Positions 46,386 to 56,700 of a DNA stretch of 64,000 nucleotides are shown piece after piece. Both the position numbers and the translations under genes were made by a program. How positions within the stretch are numbered: the first letter of the stretch is position 1; every line of letters begins with the position of its first letter. Source of the stretch: Eutreptiella sp. 'Long Island Sound 2002' (lineage: Eukaryota > Euglenozoa > Euglenophyceae > Eutreptiales > Eutreptiaceae); assembly GCA_964036045.1 (NCBI GenBank), contig OZ038384.1, positions 98,691,600 through 98,755,599 of the forward strand. Direction: 5' to 3'. The notes under the pieces were generated by a model. The model saw only the letters and a program-made list of their open reading frames with translations. It had not been told where the DNA came from and ran no database searches.

Positions 46386-47439
46386 CGTTCGTGCACGACT
46401 CCGCTGAACAACGGGAACGCCCGGTTGAGAGATCAAAGAGCCTGCATTTCTTCAGGACGCGTCGGTGAACTCACACAGAACCACCTCAGCAGTGACGGAG
46501 TCCACCAACCTCGTGGCCCTTGGTCGAGCTGCATGTGGGGTTGGGGGCACTTGCATCGCACGCGTGCACGCCACGCACACCTTTCAAAACTACCACAACT
46601 TTACTTTCCTGCCACTACTATTGACACTACAAACACTGCTCTTAAACTATAAACTTTAAACTACCACTACAAAAAAAATTAACAGCAATAAACTGGACAT
46701 CCCAATGAGACACCCTCAGCGGCAATGTCCCATGTCAGCAACTTGAAAACAAATGCACCAAGACGCAACAAACACACGAACACGCGGATCACGGAAGCAC
46801 AACAATGCAAATAAATCTAAATGTAATCAACTCTTGTGGCATTACATTACATGAATCGCGTCATCACAACCTTGTGCCCCTAGCGTGTTCCAAGGGCTCA
46901 CCTTTGGGGGTGCACTATGCGTTGTGCGCACACTGTGCCCGCGCTGTGCGAAAACGCCCACTTTGTTGACATAGCCACCGACCAATAAACCCAGTGTGGA
47001 CAATACGTGGCACAACAGGGCAGGTCAATAGGCACTAGTCTCCAAACACCTCATCAGGCCATGCAAAGCAATGAAAATGTCATGAGGCTAGGTGCCTTTC
47101 TGTAGCAGAGTAACAAGGGGCGGAATTGTTCGCCTATCATCTGAGGAGAGTCATCGCGGCACTGTAGGTCCATTGAACTGCCAAGCCAGGGAGGAGGGGA
47201 TTGGAATGTGGAACAAGCAGCACAATTTTCATGCCTACGGCAGTGATGTATCATGGTAGGGACTGCTCTACACGCCGCACCGCGTACCTGTGCCTTTCCA
47301 TGGAGCTGACGGTCGGTCACAGGCGGCCCCGGGTCCGTCTTCGTGTGGGGGCGGGGCGGTGCCCGAACACCGTGCGGGCGTATGAATGCCCTCCGTCCCA
47401 CCCCCGCTCTCCTTAGACAGCTGCGGTGGGCTTCCCGAT
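46386..47439. other. anonymous sequence, no gene recognised
   Basis: AT-richer than most of the window around 46,600-46,850. Short frames on both strands have no convincing content and no paired splice sites. Possibly untranslated or intergenic. Confidence 0.5.
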
Positions 47440-47980
47440 CCCGGCATGGAGCTAAGCTTGGAGACACGTGTAGTCACCCGCTCACACACACAGGCTGGAC
47501 GCGTGGCACAGGCGTGGGGGTGTGTACGCAGGGCTTCACTACGCGCCATCACCGCCCCCCAATCGTGACACCAGCATCGTGTGGTGCCATCCGGCGACAT
47601 CTCTTCTGGCAGCGCCCAGCTGCTATACTGAGAACTCCTCCGGTGGGCGTGCTAGGCGAGCCACGTGGCGCACAGGTGCAGGTGGCAGTAGTGGGGTCGG
47701 GGCAGACGGGGGAGGAGGACTTGCAGGTAAGACACGGATTTCTCATAGTCCTGGGGGTAGGTAGATAGGGCCCGTGGGCAAGTGGGCCGCCCTACCCACT
47801 TGTTTCCCCGAGTACCCGGACAGGATGGCCAGTTGGGCCCACGCTGCCACGGACAGGAGCTCACCCACCCACGTGCGGCACCAAGGGCGCGCTCTCGCTA
47901 GCTCCCCGGTGAAGATACTAGGCAGGTAGGCGGGGTGTGCCAGGGCCGAGGTAATGAGGCAGGTCTCGTTTTTTATACTT

Positions 47981-47982
<2 letters not shown>

Positions 47983-48030
<48 letters not shown>
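47983..48030. repeat. (CA)n microsatellite
   Basis: About 24 uninterrupted CA units. Confidence 0.97.
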
Positions 48031-48034
<4 letters not shown>

Positions 48035-48431
48035 AGAACGAAGTAAGAACTGAGAACTAACAGTCATGTGCAGACCATGTATACAGTGTGAAACTGTGCA
48101 GGAATCTGACAGCAGAGCAGACTCCATGAGAGATCATGCATGGCACATAGAAACAAACAAACAGTGACTGGTGCTCAGAGGCAGTGGCAACCTGGGTTCA
48201 CCAGGTTATCTCTCTCCATCAGCGAGCACCTTGGTGTGACGTCTCACTAACATCGCTGATTTCCACGAGAGGCCGGTTGCTGCACCAAGGGTCCAGTCAC
48301 ACACCACAAACGCCCATAAACAGCACAAGCCGTCCAACTGCAGCAGTAACGCAAGTGATTGCAAGCACCACCACCAACACAATGCCAGGCAAAAGGGGGC
48401 TGTCTGTATTGGATGCAACCATCCAATCGCG

Positions 48432-48432
<1 letters not shown>

Positions 48433-48470
<38 letters not shown>
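48433..48470. repeat. (CA)n microsatellite
   Basis: About 18 CA units. Confidence 0.97.
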
Positions 48471-48471
<1 letters not shown>

Positions 48472-49228
48472 GTGAAGGGGATCAGAGGACGAAACCGCGG
48501 AAGCGCACCGTCACTGAGGGCGAGAGTACGCGGGCACGACACTGATCACCAAAAACAAACTCATCGGGCCATTGAAGACAAAAAAAGTAGGCAAGGTGCT
48601 TTCTGCAACAGGAGTACAGTTTGAGGAAGCACAATTATCACAGGCACTGCTGGTCACATCTGGCACCTCTAACCGATTGGCCGTAATTAGCCTGGGTTTG
48701 TGAGGTTGAGGCTAACTGCCTGCAGCGCTACTTACATGTCCACTCGTATTGCGGCGCAAATCTCTGGAGACAGGTGTACCCACCTGCTCACACACACACA
48801 CATCCTCCTACTGTGGACACACGTGGTCAGGGTGGCGCATTGTGGTGGCGTGGGAGAGTAGGAGGTTCCATCAAAGCACCAATATCCTGAAATCCCATTT
48901 GGAGACAGGGAAGGCGGGAGAAACCAGCTGTTGTACTTGTCCCCCGCCCAGTGTGCCTGGCGACGTATCCAGGCGGCGCAAAACGTTAGGTGACAGCAGT
49001 GGGGCATAGGGAGGTGAGGGAGGAGGGAGTACATGAATTGCACTGTTTGTGCCGGGGTGTTGGGGCTTGTGGCCAGCGCTCTGGTGACAGCAGAGTGTGC
49101 CGCGCGGGCTACCTGTTTTTGGTGGTAACCGCTCAGCAGAGCTATTTGTAACCATGCGCCCAGTGACAGCATTTCCCCCGCCCATGTATGGCACCAGTGA
49201 CGGGCGTTGCTCACAGCGCCTGTGACAA

Positions 49229-49267
49229 TACACACACAATACACACACACACACACACACACACACA
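49229..49267. repeat. (CA)n microsatellite
   Basis: About 20 CA units with one interruption (ACAATACACA). Confidence 0.95.
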
Positions 49268-49833
49268 ATGTGGCAATGCAATACGCTGCCAGCGATGCGC
49301 ACGCACACACACCACAGTTTATTTTGAGGGATTTGAATAACTGTATGACAGGGAAAATGCCTTGTGGTGATTCCAATGGGCTGGTGGCACCAATTCCTTG
49401 AAAACTGACTTCCTGGCCCCCTCTCCACTGTGTATTGTCACCCCCCTTTCAGGAGTATCCGCGTCATCTAGAACGACCCCTCAAGACTAAAGACAAATGG
49501 TGAGGCCGGACAAATGGGAAAACAAGCTTCTTCACTAGATGCACTAGCAATGCCTCTCCCTTTGCAACTAGATGTGCAACCACATTGATCGACCGGACAT
49601 TTCCCACTCCAATATCCAATCACTTCAAACCTGAAACGACTTCAATGCTGGCCCTGGTTGGCTTGTCTTCAAAATTCTATTGCCTTCGGCAGTGCACCTC
49701 GAAGAGAGGTTGACAGTCAGCCAATCAGTCCCTGAGCCAGCAAGCAGGCAGTCAGACAGATACACACAGTTTGGGTTTTTTGTCAGTGGCAGATGCGGCC
49801 CCAAGCAGCAGGGAGGCTCGGTGCCGCAATGCA

Positions 49834-49910
49834 AGCAGTGACCGAGTGGTGACGCAGCCGAACGGCATCCGTGTGGTCGGCGATTCGAACCCCAGTCTGG
49901 CCAATTCGGC
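49834..49910 (+). repeat. degenerate tRNA-like sequence
   Basis: GAGTGGTGACGCAG (A-box-like, 49,845) precedes CGATTCGAACCCC (B-box-like, 49,880). No complete cloverleaf. Together with the neighbour at 49,935-50,010 it suggests a decayed SINE. Confidence 0.4.
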
Positions 49911-49934
49911 GCCGCCGCCGCCGGCGGCGCTAAA

Positions 49935-50010
49935 AGTCATCAGTCAGGATTTGAACCGACGCCTGCAGATCTGGTCTCCGCTGCGTTACCATTGGACCGC
50001 TAGCCGTGTT
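49935..50010 (-). repeat. tRNA-like sequence, Trp-like anticodon arm
   Basis: On the minus strand GCGGTCCAATGGTAACGC forms a D-arm. GCGGA and TCTGC form a 5-bp stem around a 7-nt loop GACCAGA, which would place CCA as anticodon. GGTTCAAATCC is the B box. Position 33 is A, not T, the T-stem has mismatches and the acceptor ends do not pair, so it is a tRNA relic or SINE head, not a working tRNA-Trp. Confidence 0.5.
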
Positions 50011-50040
50011 ACCAGCATCGTGCGTCCCCACTGCTTGTAG

Positions 50041-50890
50041 CCTATTAAGCAAAAACTTTTGACCCCCCCCCCACCCCCCCCCTCAAAAAAGTGATATCCA
50101 GTTTTAGGGGGTAGAGGCCTCAAAATCAAAAAATCCATTGGGGGATGGTCTTATTGGGCAAAATAATGATTTTACAAGGGGTTGGACATCCAATATCATG
50201 CCTTGGGGTATGCTACGCGAATGACCCCAAAAAAGGGGGGTATATGACGCCCGCGCCTGCGCTTGATCTAACAACCTCTCTTCGAGGTGACTTCTTTGCG
50301 GTCGTCGGCCCAAAGGGCCAAAACTCGCTCAAAATGGGTGGAAAGCGCTTGTTGAAGGATCCCAAGTCATCAGGGAAGAAATGTGGAGAAAACTGCCTTT
50401 TGAACGAGAGTGTGCACTGCCTGCGGGCGGTGCGCACACGCTGCGGCAGTGAGGACTGCCTCCACAAGAAGAGGGTTGTGCCAGAACTTGCTACTCCCTG
50501 CCTCATGAATTGCGCGTCTTCTAATTTTCGTGGGTGAATCAGGGGGTGTCATCTCTTCATCCCCCGTGCCTGTGTGTGCTCCAACAGGGTTTGAACGGGA
50601 CATGCGCCAAACTAAAGTCTAAGGATTTGAAGTTTGGTTTGGTTGTGGGTCAAAGAGGCATAGATAATCAAACTGTGGTCAAGTAAGGGCGCTGATAGTA
50701 AAGGGTTAGGCTGATGTACTGAAACAGGGCGGTACGTCGGGGCATATTAGGGCCCATGGGGTCACATGGGGAGCGACTCATGAGAGCGCAGGAGAGCGTG
50801 CGAGCAGCAGAACATTTTTGTAATCAAAATTAAGAAAAATACTCGGGCCGTCCAGTAGCCAGCTCAGCATTCAGGCACACAAATGGGCGG
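50041..50890. other. anonymous sequence, no gene recognised
   Basis: A 130-codon plus-strand frame (50,145-50,537) is open, but it has an unremarkable reading, no splice sites that stand out and a competing minus-strand frame. I do not call it. Poly(C) near 50,066-50,083. Confidence 0.45.
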
Positions 50891-50892
50891 CA

Positions 50893-50970
50893 CTTGAAGG
50901 TCAACCAACGGCGGTTGGAGGGTAGCCGACGGCGGTTGGAGGGTCACCGACGGCGGTTGGAGGTCGACGC
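50893..50970. repeat. GGCGGTTGGAGGGTC minisatellite
   Basis: Three ~25-bp units of CGGCGGTTGGAGGGTNNCCGA. Same family as repeats near 2,980, 43,170, 55,730 and 61,640. Confidence 0.85.
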
Positions 50971-51366
50971 TTTTGAACAGGGAAAAAAAAGGGGGAATGC
51001 TTGTCCGCTAAAAAAACACCCTGGCGAGCATTCCCTTATGTGGCGTGCCTGTTCTGGCAAAAGCGCAGCGCACGGAGTCATTGGATGCATCGGGTCCGTT
51101 CGGCCAACTCCAAGCGGATTGGAGGAAAAGAAAGATGTCACAGAGCTCAGGCCCGTTCACATCAGGGTGAAGGGGCTGCCTGCACCAGGCCGCCGGAGCC
51201 GAACTGAATGTGGAGGGAGCGCCCTTGTGTTTGGAAGCCAGAGGCTCTTCCTCTCTTGGCGTTACCTCAGGCTGATGATCCGTGGCCGGTGTGAGTCACA
51301 GGCCGCCGCCCTACTGCACACCACTGCGGAGGTTCGACGCAGCAGTGTGGTTGTTGCCGTCGGATA

Positions 51367-51732
51367 CAGGGGGGGGGATTTTCGCCCGGGGACAGTTTCG
51401 CAGGGGATAATTTCGCCACCCTTGAAATCCCCAAAGCCCCAAGCAAGCATGTGTCTCACAAAATGTCTCTCAATTTTCGAAAAATGATATGAAATCTGAT
51501 GCAGACGATCCAGTAACTGGTGCAGAAGGTGCAGGCTTCTTTTTCAAGGCATCAACAGGCACAGGCGCGTTCGTAATCGCGCCTGGCCCTGCTCAGGAAA
51601 CACAATGCCTGCAGCTGTGGTGAAGGATGGAACTGTTACGCCAAAATTTCGCCAGGGGAAAATTTCGCCACCTTTTTTAACGGCGAAATTTTCCCCGCGA
51701 AATTCTCCCCTAGCGAAATCCCCCCCCCCCCT
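51367..51732. mobile_element. foldback element with poly(G) inverted ends and TA duplication
   Basis: The left end CAGGGGGGGGGATTTTCGCC with GGGGACAGTTTCGCAGGGGA is mirrored by the right end (51,640-51,732): ATTTCGCC, GGCGAAATTTTCCCC, GCGAAATTCTCCCC, AGCGAAATC, poly(C), CTG. Each terminus is built of 16-17-bp TTTCGCNGGGGA subrepeats. TA flanks both sides (51,365-51,366 and 51,733-51,734), the target duplication typical of Tc1/mariner-type elements. At 366 bp with no ORF it would be non-autonomous. Confidence 0.7.
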
Positions 51733-52578
51733 GTAGAGGACGGGCACGCATCTGCACTGGCAATTCGATGGCTTGCTGAGTGATGTCCCGGGGACGTTCG
51801 GGGCTGTTCCGGGGATATTCAGGGGATGTTCGTGCGCTGGGGTCTGCAGCAGTGAAGACGCTGACAGCCACGGCAAGCGGCCTTGCATTCACCGCAGGCG
51901 CGAGCCGTCCCTCGTCCGGATCAGTTCTGTATGGACCCGGCCCGCAATCCTGCAAACGTTGACCATGAAAGTGGCACTCTGCACCTGCAGAGCCCGGACC
52001 CCCAGGGCGGCCTGAGGTTGCGAATCACCGGAGACTAATGATGCCGTCGCGGTCACTGCACCGGAGCCCCCAGGGGCAGTGCTTGAATGGCAAGGGGCGA
52101 GGGTGGTCTGGGACCCAAGGTGTCGTGAACGAAAAATGGCCTGAAAAAAAAAACTATCTTCCGTAGAATTTGATTATAGTCGGACCCTGCGGGGGGGCTG
52201 GGTACGGGGATGGATGGGGTCCTTCCACCTGCACTGAGTTGCTGCTGTGAACCGGTGTGTGGGTGCGCTGGCCTCTTCGGACTCGTGGGGCGTCCAGGGG
52301 GCGCCACTGCCGTCACCGAAGCACGGGAGAAACGGCTGCGCGGTGCAGTGCGCTGTGTACCCTCATGGCGGCTGTTGCCTGGGGGGGGGGGGGGGGGCTG
52401 CACGAGTAACCGCCGGGGCTATTCCTGAAGACACACTGCAACGGGCCCCCAGGGCACTCGGTGTCCAGGGGGGGGGGGGGTAGACAAAAAATCCTGGTAC
52501 CGGGGTACAGCTTTTTTTCCGGGGGGTATCTCCGGAGGAGATGAGGGGGGGGGGGGGTACAAAAAAAATTCACGCGAA
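51733..52578. other. anonymous sequence with poly(G) tracts
   Basis: A short run of GTTCGGGGATGTTC-like units lies at about 51,785-51,835. Poly(G) runs near 52,381-52,397, 52,471-52,482 and 52,548-52,558. No gene recognised. Confidence 0.5.
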
Positions 52579-52652
52579 GTGTTTTCCACCCTCCCCCCCT
52601 GCTCGGTGTCGCAAAGGGGTACAGCCATCCCCATGTCCATTCCCCTGGCTCC

Positions 52653-52827
52653 GCAGGAGACCAAGGCGCTTGCCCCCCGCGACGGGAAACGGACGCGTGT
52701 GCGCGACTCTGCGCTGGCGAGCAAAGAACAGTGTTCCACAGCAAATGCAAAGAAACAAGAGATCCTCAGTGACATGTCATGGGCGCCTTTCACTGTAGCG
52801 AAAGAGACAACGAATAGACGAGTCTAG
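52653..52827 (+). CDS. possible terminal exon, unknown protein
   Basis: After CTCCGCAG the plus strand reads ETKALAPRDGKRTRVRDSAL and on to a TAG at 52,825, 57 codons, charged and without low complexity. The frame is open further upstream to 52,579. A minus-strand frame is also open here, and no upstream exon was found, so this is weak. Confidence 0.2.
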
Positions 52828-52949
52828 TCCACTACACCTACGGTCCTACGACTGTATTCTGGTTGGCACAGGGCAGCTGGGAGTGCCACCCGGCACCAGG
52901 CAAGACTTCATGACGTCACACAGCAGTAGCCCCCCTCGCCCCCCTCTGT

Positions 52950-53210
52950 TCAACTTTCCCGGTCAAGCGCAGCCCTGGAACCCACTTTCAGAAGGTTCGC
53001 TGAAGAGCGCCATGAGGCACACGGCGCGACATCACACAGGACGTTTTGCACCATCCATGGCCTTAAACCCCCGAATACCGATCTGTGGGCGTGGGCCATG
53101 GCGGACTGTGTAGTGGCCACGCACAGTGAGGCCGGGAGGCAGGTCATGGGGTCAATGGTCGGCGCGGCACTGCCCCAGCCCACATCCACGCGATCACCAG
53201 GACCAGCAAA
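52950..53210 (+). other. open stretch of possible coding origin, strand uncertain
   Basis: One plus-strand frame without a near ATG reads ...ALEPTFRRFAEERHEAH... and ...DLWAWAMADCVVATHSEAGR..., which looks protein-like. A minus-strand frame (MAHAHRSVFGGLRPWM...) is also open. It may be an exon or the relic of a mobile-element gene. Not enough for a call. Confidence 0.2.
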
Positions 53211-54106
53211 AAAAAAAAAAAACTGCATCCGGTAGTTGTGGTCCCTGGGCTGACTGCCAATCGACGGGCGATGGCGGTTGGCGGTTGACCAACCGCGGCA
53301 TACGTCAAGCGTGGCGGTGCACAAAGGACGTGGGGGAGAGGGTGATGGGGTTCAGCGTCCTTGAGGCAGAACAGAAACGCCAGAAAGCCTCCCCCATTAC
53401 CCCACGCCCCGCTTGGGCCCTGGTGCTCTCGCCCGGTCCATTGTATTGGTTGTCTTCTGCAAAGGCTGCGCCGGGGCATACTGGCGCATTTGGCAAGTGC
53501 CATTGCAGCATGGACCTTCAGCGGGCAGTGAGGGCTGAGGGTGAGTGAGAGAGGGAGGCACCTTCTGCACACAAAAAAAAATCCAATCAGTTTTTTAGAG
53601 ACGCCAGCCCTGAACATCGCATCGCATGCTGCGCCGCCCCACGTGGTACGCCGGTGCTGAAGGCTGTGCTGGCTCTCACATCATCAATCCGGGAGCAGCA
53701 GCCGCACGAGGGATCGATCCACCACCACATACACACACCGCATCTCGGCATCAGCTTGTGTGAGACAGGAGAGCCAATGCGGGACGCACAAAGCCGCCTT
53801 GCAACACTGAGCAACGACACATGCCCTTTGCAACCACATCAGATGCCCCAGAGCGCTCTACGCCCCCGGAGGTTCGTACCCTCACAGCGCTATGCCCCCG
53901 GACGTCGCATGCTGCCGGGTGAACAGCACCCTGCACCAAACCAGGCCTGCTGCCCGGTTGTTGTAGAATTGCACGCGACCAGCACTGGTCGGTTGCACGC
54001 CTCAAGCAGATGCCAGAGAGCTTCAGCAACACCGCGCGACCAACTTGCTGCCCAGTTGCCGCGGGCTGCAGACCACAAGCGCAACCATTCGGGGGTCGCC
54101 GGCGCA
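53211..54106. other. anonymous sequence, no gene recognised
   Basis: A long plus-strand frame (53,654-54,502) starts with a protein-like stretch (AVLALTSSIREQQPHEG) but runs antisense through the better-supported minus-strand exon at 54,107-54,349. I leave it uncalled. Confidence 0.4.
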
Positions 54107-54349
54107 CTACAGCGAGTCGTGCACGCTCCACTCCCGTTGGCAACAGTAGTTCGCGCACTTCCTCTGCATCAGCATGGAATCACCCACCCGATGCAGGACG
54201 TACGGCCAGCCACAGCTGCAGCCCATGTGCTGGTACCTCGGCTCCCAGTGCCCGGCCGCATCCGGTTCAGGGATTGCGGCCTCCTCAATGTACTTCTTCT
54301 GGGGCTCGATCCAGAGGTGCTTGTGGGCCATGTTCATGGGGTCTTGGTT
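54107..54349 (-). CDS. last exon of an unidentified Cys-containing protein
   Basis: Follows the acceptor GTGGCTGCAG on the minus strand in phase 0 and runs 80 codons to a TAG at 54,109-54,107. Begins NQDPMNMAHKHLWIEPQKKY, then EEAAIPEPDAAGHWEPRYQ, HMGCSCGWPYVLHR, and QRKCANYCCQREW near the end. The clustered Cys and His (GCSCG, CANYCC) could bind metal, but no known domain was recognised. It is phase-compatible with the exons at 56,656, 58,715 and 59,369, which I take to be the same gene. Confidence 0.55.
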   Translation of the reverse strand, partial: NQDPMNMAHKHLWIEPQKKYIEEAAIPEPDAAGHWEPRYQHMGCSCGWPYVLHRVGDSMLMQRKCANYCCQREWSVHDSL

Positions 54350-54956
54350 CTGCAGCCACGTGAGGCAATGCCCAGCCCCACCCAAACGAGTGCGGGGAGC
54401 ACCGGCTGTCAACACTGCCCCATAATGCAAGGCACGCAGGACCGGACTTCAGGCCAACACTACGGCGGCCGTCTGCACATCACCGAAAAGGGACGCACAT
54501 GACAACAGCCGACCAGCAGCGCTGAGCTGTGGGACGGTGGAAAACATTGTTGTCAAGGGTTGGGTTGGGTCAAGGCCCCATCCGAACGCCCGGGCCCACG
54601 GTCGGCGCCCTCACCCGTGCATCACGACTGGGCCCGGGTGTTGTGCGGTTGTAAGGCCTGCCGGGCCGCTGACCGCCCCTGTACCCCGCGGTGGCCCTCG
54701 CGGGAGGGAGATGCCGCCGTGCCTGTGTGTGTGTCAGGGGAGGGGGGGGGGGGGGTAGTGCGTTGCCTGGTGCTCCAGGCCCCGGCAGGGGGAGGCTGAC
54801 TCCGAGCCCACGGGGGGGGGGGTTGGCACAAGGCCTTGGTGGTTGGCTCTGTTAGCCTGTGGCGGCGCCTATTGGCCTCTCGCCCTTGAACCTGCTGCTA
54901 TGACAAGAAGGCATCCGCACTGCCGCGGGCATCCCTCTGCCTGGGTGGGAATCCAG
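54350..54956. other. probable intron, first part
   Basis: Lies between the minus-strand exons at 54,107 and 56,656. Two poly(G) runs (54,741-54,755 and 54,811-54,821) and no other coding evidence. Confidence 0.45.
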
Positions 54957-55041
54957 AATACAACTTCTGCCCATGGCGTCCTCCCCTGACGGCCTGATCA
55001 GTGCCCGGTATGCGGTCATCATGAAGACCCCAGGCTGGGAG
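54957..55041 (+). CDS. possible internal exon, unknown protein
   Basis: 85 nt between GGGAATCCAG and a donor GAG-GTGCTC, reading IQLLPMASSPDGLISARYAV then IMKTPGWE. The minus strand is also open (PGVFMMTAYRALIRPSGED after CACCTCCCAG), so the strand is uncertain. If minus, it could belong to the surrounding gene, but its end phase does not fit the next exon. Confidence 0.25.
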
Positions 55042-55724
55042 GTGCTCACCACAACCAGCAACGTGAATGTCACACACGGGGGGGGGGGGGTGGCACAAGG
55101 CCTTGGTGGTAGGCCTTGTGCCAACACGGGGGGGGGGGGGGGGGGCCGGCCTGGACATGCCGCCTCCAGGTCAACCGACACGCTGCCAGCAGCCCCACGA
55201 CTGCTACGGGCACCCGGGCAGCCCTGCCCTGCACGCGTGCTCGGGGCACAGGCAGTGCTGCTCTGGGCTGGGCCTACCACCCACGGCGCCGAGGTCGAGG
55301 GGGGGGGGGGGGGGCAAAAACCTGCGGGGGGGCTGGGGGTTCCATAAACGGGCTCTTTGAGCCGACCCTATGTAAAAGTCCTTTTTTGTCCACAGAGCAC
55401 CACACAGGGCTATTCCATGCATTCGATGCCCCCTACCCATGACCTACGGTGTGTTATAGGGTCTGAGAACAACAGAGCGACCAGTGACCGACGGTAGGTG
55501 GCGGGTGAACGACAGCAGTTGGCCATGAATTGACAGCAGTTGGCAGTTGCGACATAGTGAACACGTGCGCGCACAAGTGCCGACATTCCCCAGTACCAGG
55601 GGCGTCCTTTAGCCCAAAAAGAAAAAAGCCTTCATAACGCCAACAACGAATGTTCACGGGAACACTCTCTGCTTCGTGGTCAAAACATGGGCAAGATACA
55701 AGACCACAGCAACACTATTGAACA

Positions 55725-55835
55725 ATGGGTGGCTGCAGGCGGCGGTTGGCGGCAGGCGGGAGGTGGTTGGCGGTTGGTGGTCCCCGGGGGATGTCCTTAA
55801 GAGATGTCCTTAACCAAAACAAAATCATTGGGCTT
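55725..55835. repeat. GCGGTTGG minisatellite joined to a GTCCTTAAG module
   Basis: GGCGGTTGGCGG units, then TGGTGGTCCCCGGGGG, then two GTCCTTAA motifs (55,794-55,815) and an A-rich stretch. The same order occurs at 61,640-61,885, which shows a composite dispersed repeat. Confidence 0.75.
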
Positions 55836-55956
55836 CTTAAGGACCCCCATGCCCAGTACCCTCACCCCCGTATCATCATCACTGCCTCCGTCTGCGTGCA
55901 CAGGCTCCCAACTCCATCCCCCTGTACCCCCCCCCCCCTTGTATAAGCTACGCCAA

Positions 55957-56310
55957 TGTCCCAAAATAATACGGTCCCTACGCCTACTGTAGCTTGGACA
56001 CGGGCGTAGCTGGCGCGTGACACATACAACGACCAACACCGGGCACCCAGGTTCAAAAAGAGAGGATTGCATGGTGAGCTGGTGCAAGAAAGGGGAATGT
56101 AATGCACAAACATCCCCAAAATCAGAGCTATGTGGGTTCAAGTGGGCAAACACTCACAACAAATGTGTCCAGGACACTATGTAGCCGGCACATTTGTCAC
56201 CAAACCCATGTCTTATGTGGCTGCACTACGTTTGGTACCGAATTAAAATTAGGTCCCAAATTAATACGGTCCCTACGCCTACTGTAGCTTAGACAAGGGC
56301 GTAGCTTAAT
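55957..56310. repeat. two copies of a ~55-bp dispersed repeat
   Basis: AATACGGTCCCTACGCCTAC with TGTAGCTT(G/A)GACA(C/A)GGGCGTAGCT occurs at about 55,971 and 56,265 in the same orientation. Both are preceded by a GTCCCAAA(A)T(A/T)A stretch. Confidence 0.85.
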
Positions 56311-56655
56311 CAAGGGGGGGGGGGGTACCATCAACCCCACCTTCAGCCCCCCTGCAGCCCTTAATAAAAAAATTTTGCGTCAGGGGGGGGGGGCACCATC
56401 GACACACTTTTCTCCTTCAACGCCAACGGTCACCTCAGGCCCGTCCCGGCGACCCGGGGCCACCAGTGGTCGATGGCGGCTGCATGACAAACATGAAGGC
56501 ACTTCGGAGCGCACTGCGTGTCCCCCGCCGCAGACCGTGCCCTCAGACAACATCATCGATCCGCACAACAGCAGCAAAGCGCCCCATGCGGCACGGCGGC
56601 GGAGGCCTGCACGTCGCACGGCGCGGGACCAGCGGCCGGGGGCGGGGGCACGTAC

Positions 56656-56700
56656 CTCGTGGTAGAAGAGCAGCGAGGACTTGGTCACTTTGATGAGGGC
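56656..56700 (-). CDS. small internal exon of the unidentified gene
   Basis: 45 nt, phase 0 to phase 0, encoding ALIKVTKSSLLFYHE. It follows a clean acceptor (CTCTGCCGTGCGCATCCACAG) and precedes a consensus-like donor (GAG-GTACGT). The exact fit of both sites and the full set of sense codons make a real exon likely. It lies between the exons at 58,715 and 54,107 with matching phases. Confidence 0.6.

Larger units (their letters stand above)
47440..49275. repeat. two diverged copies of a repeat ending in (CA)n
   Basis: GGAGACACGTGTAGTCACCC (about 47,459) and GGAGACAGGTGTACCCACC (about 48,767) start similar tracts. Both continue through GGTGCAGGTGGCAGTAGTGG-like and TGCGGCACCAAGGGCG-like stretches and end in CA runs (47,983-48,030 and 49,229-49,267). 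A third CA run is at 48,433-48,470. Similarity is partial. No coding frame; the C-V-C-V ORFs are translations of the microsatellites. Confidence 0.55.

Noticed and set aside
47983-49267. Cys/Val-rich ORFs such as VCVCVCV
   Set aside because: These are translations of CA microsatellites.
49935-50010. A functional tRNA-Trp gene
   Set aside because: The anticodon arm is good, but position 33 is A, the T-stem is mismatched and the acceptor stem does not pair.
50145-50537. A 130-codon plus-strand ORF
   Set aside because: A competing minus-strand ORF of similar quality, no splice sites that stand out and no recognisable family.
53654-54502. A 282-codon plus-strand ORF
   Set aside because: Its second half is antisense to a minus-strand exon with a proper acceptor and stop, and composition turns to low complexity. 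Only the first ~40 codons look protein-like.
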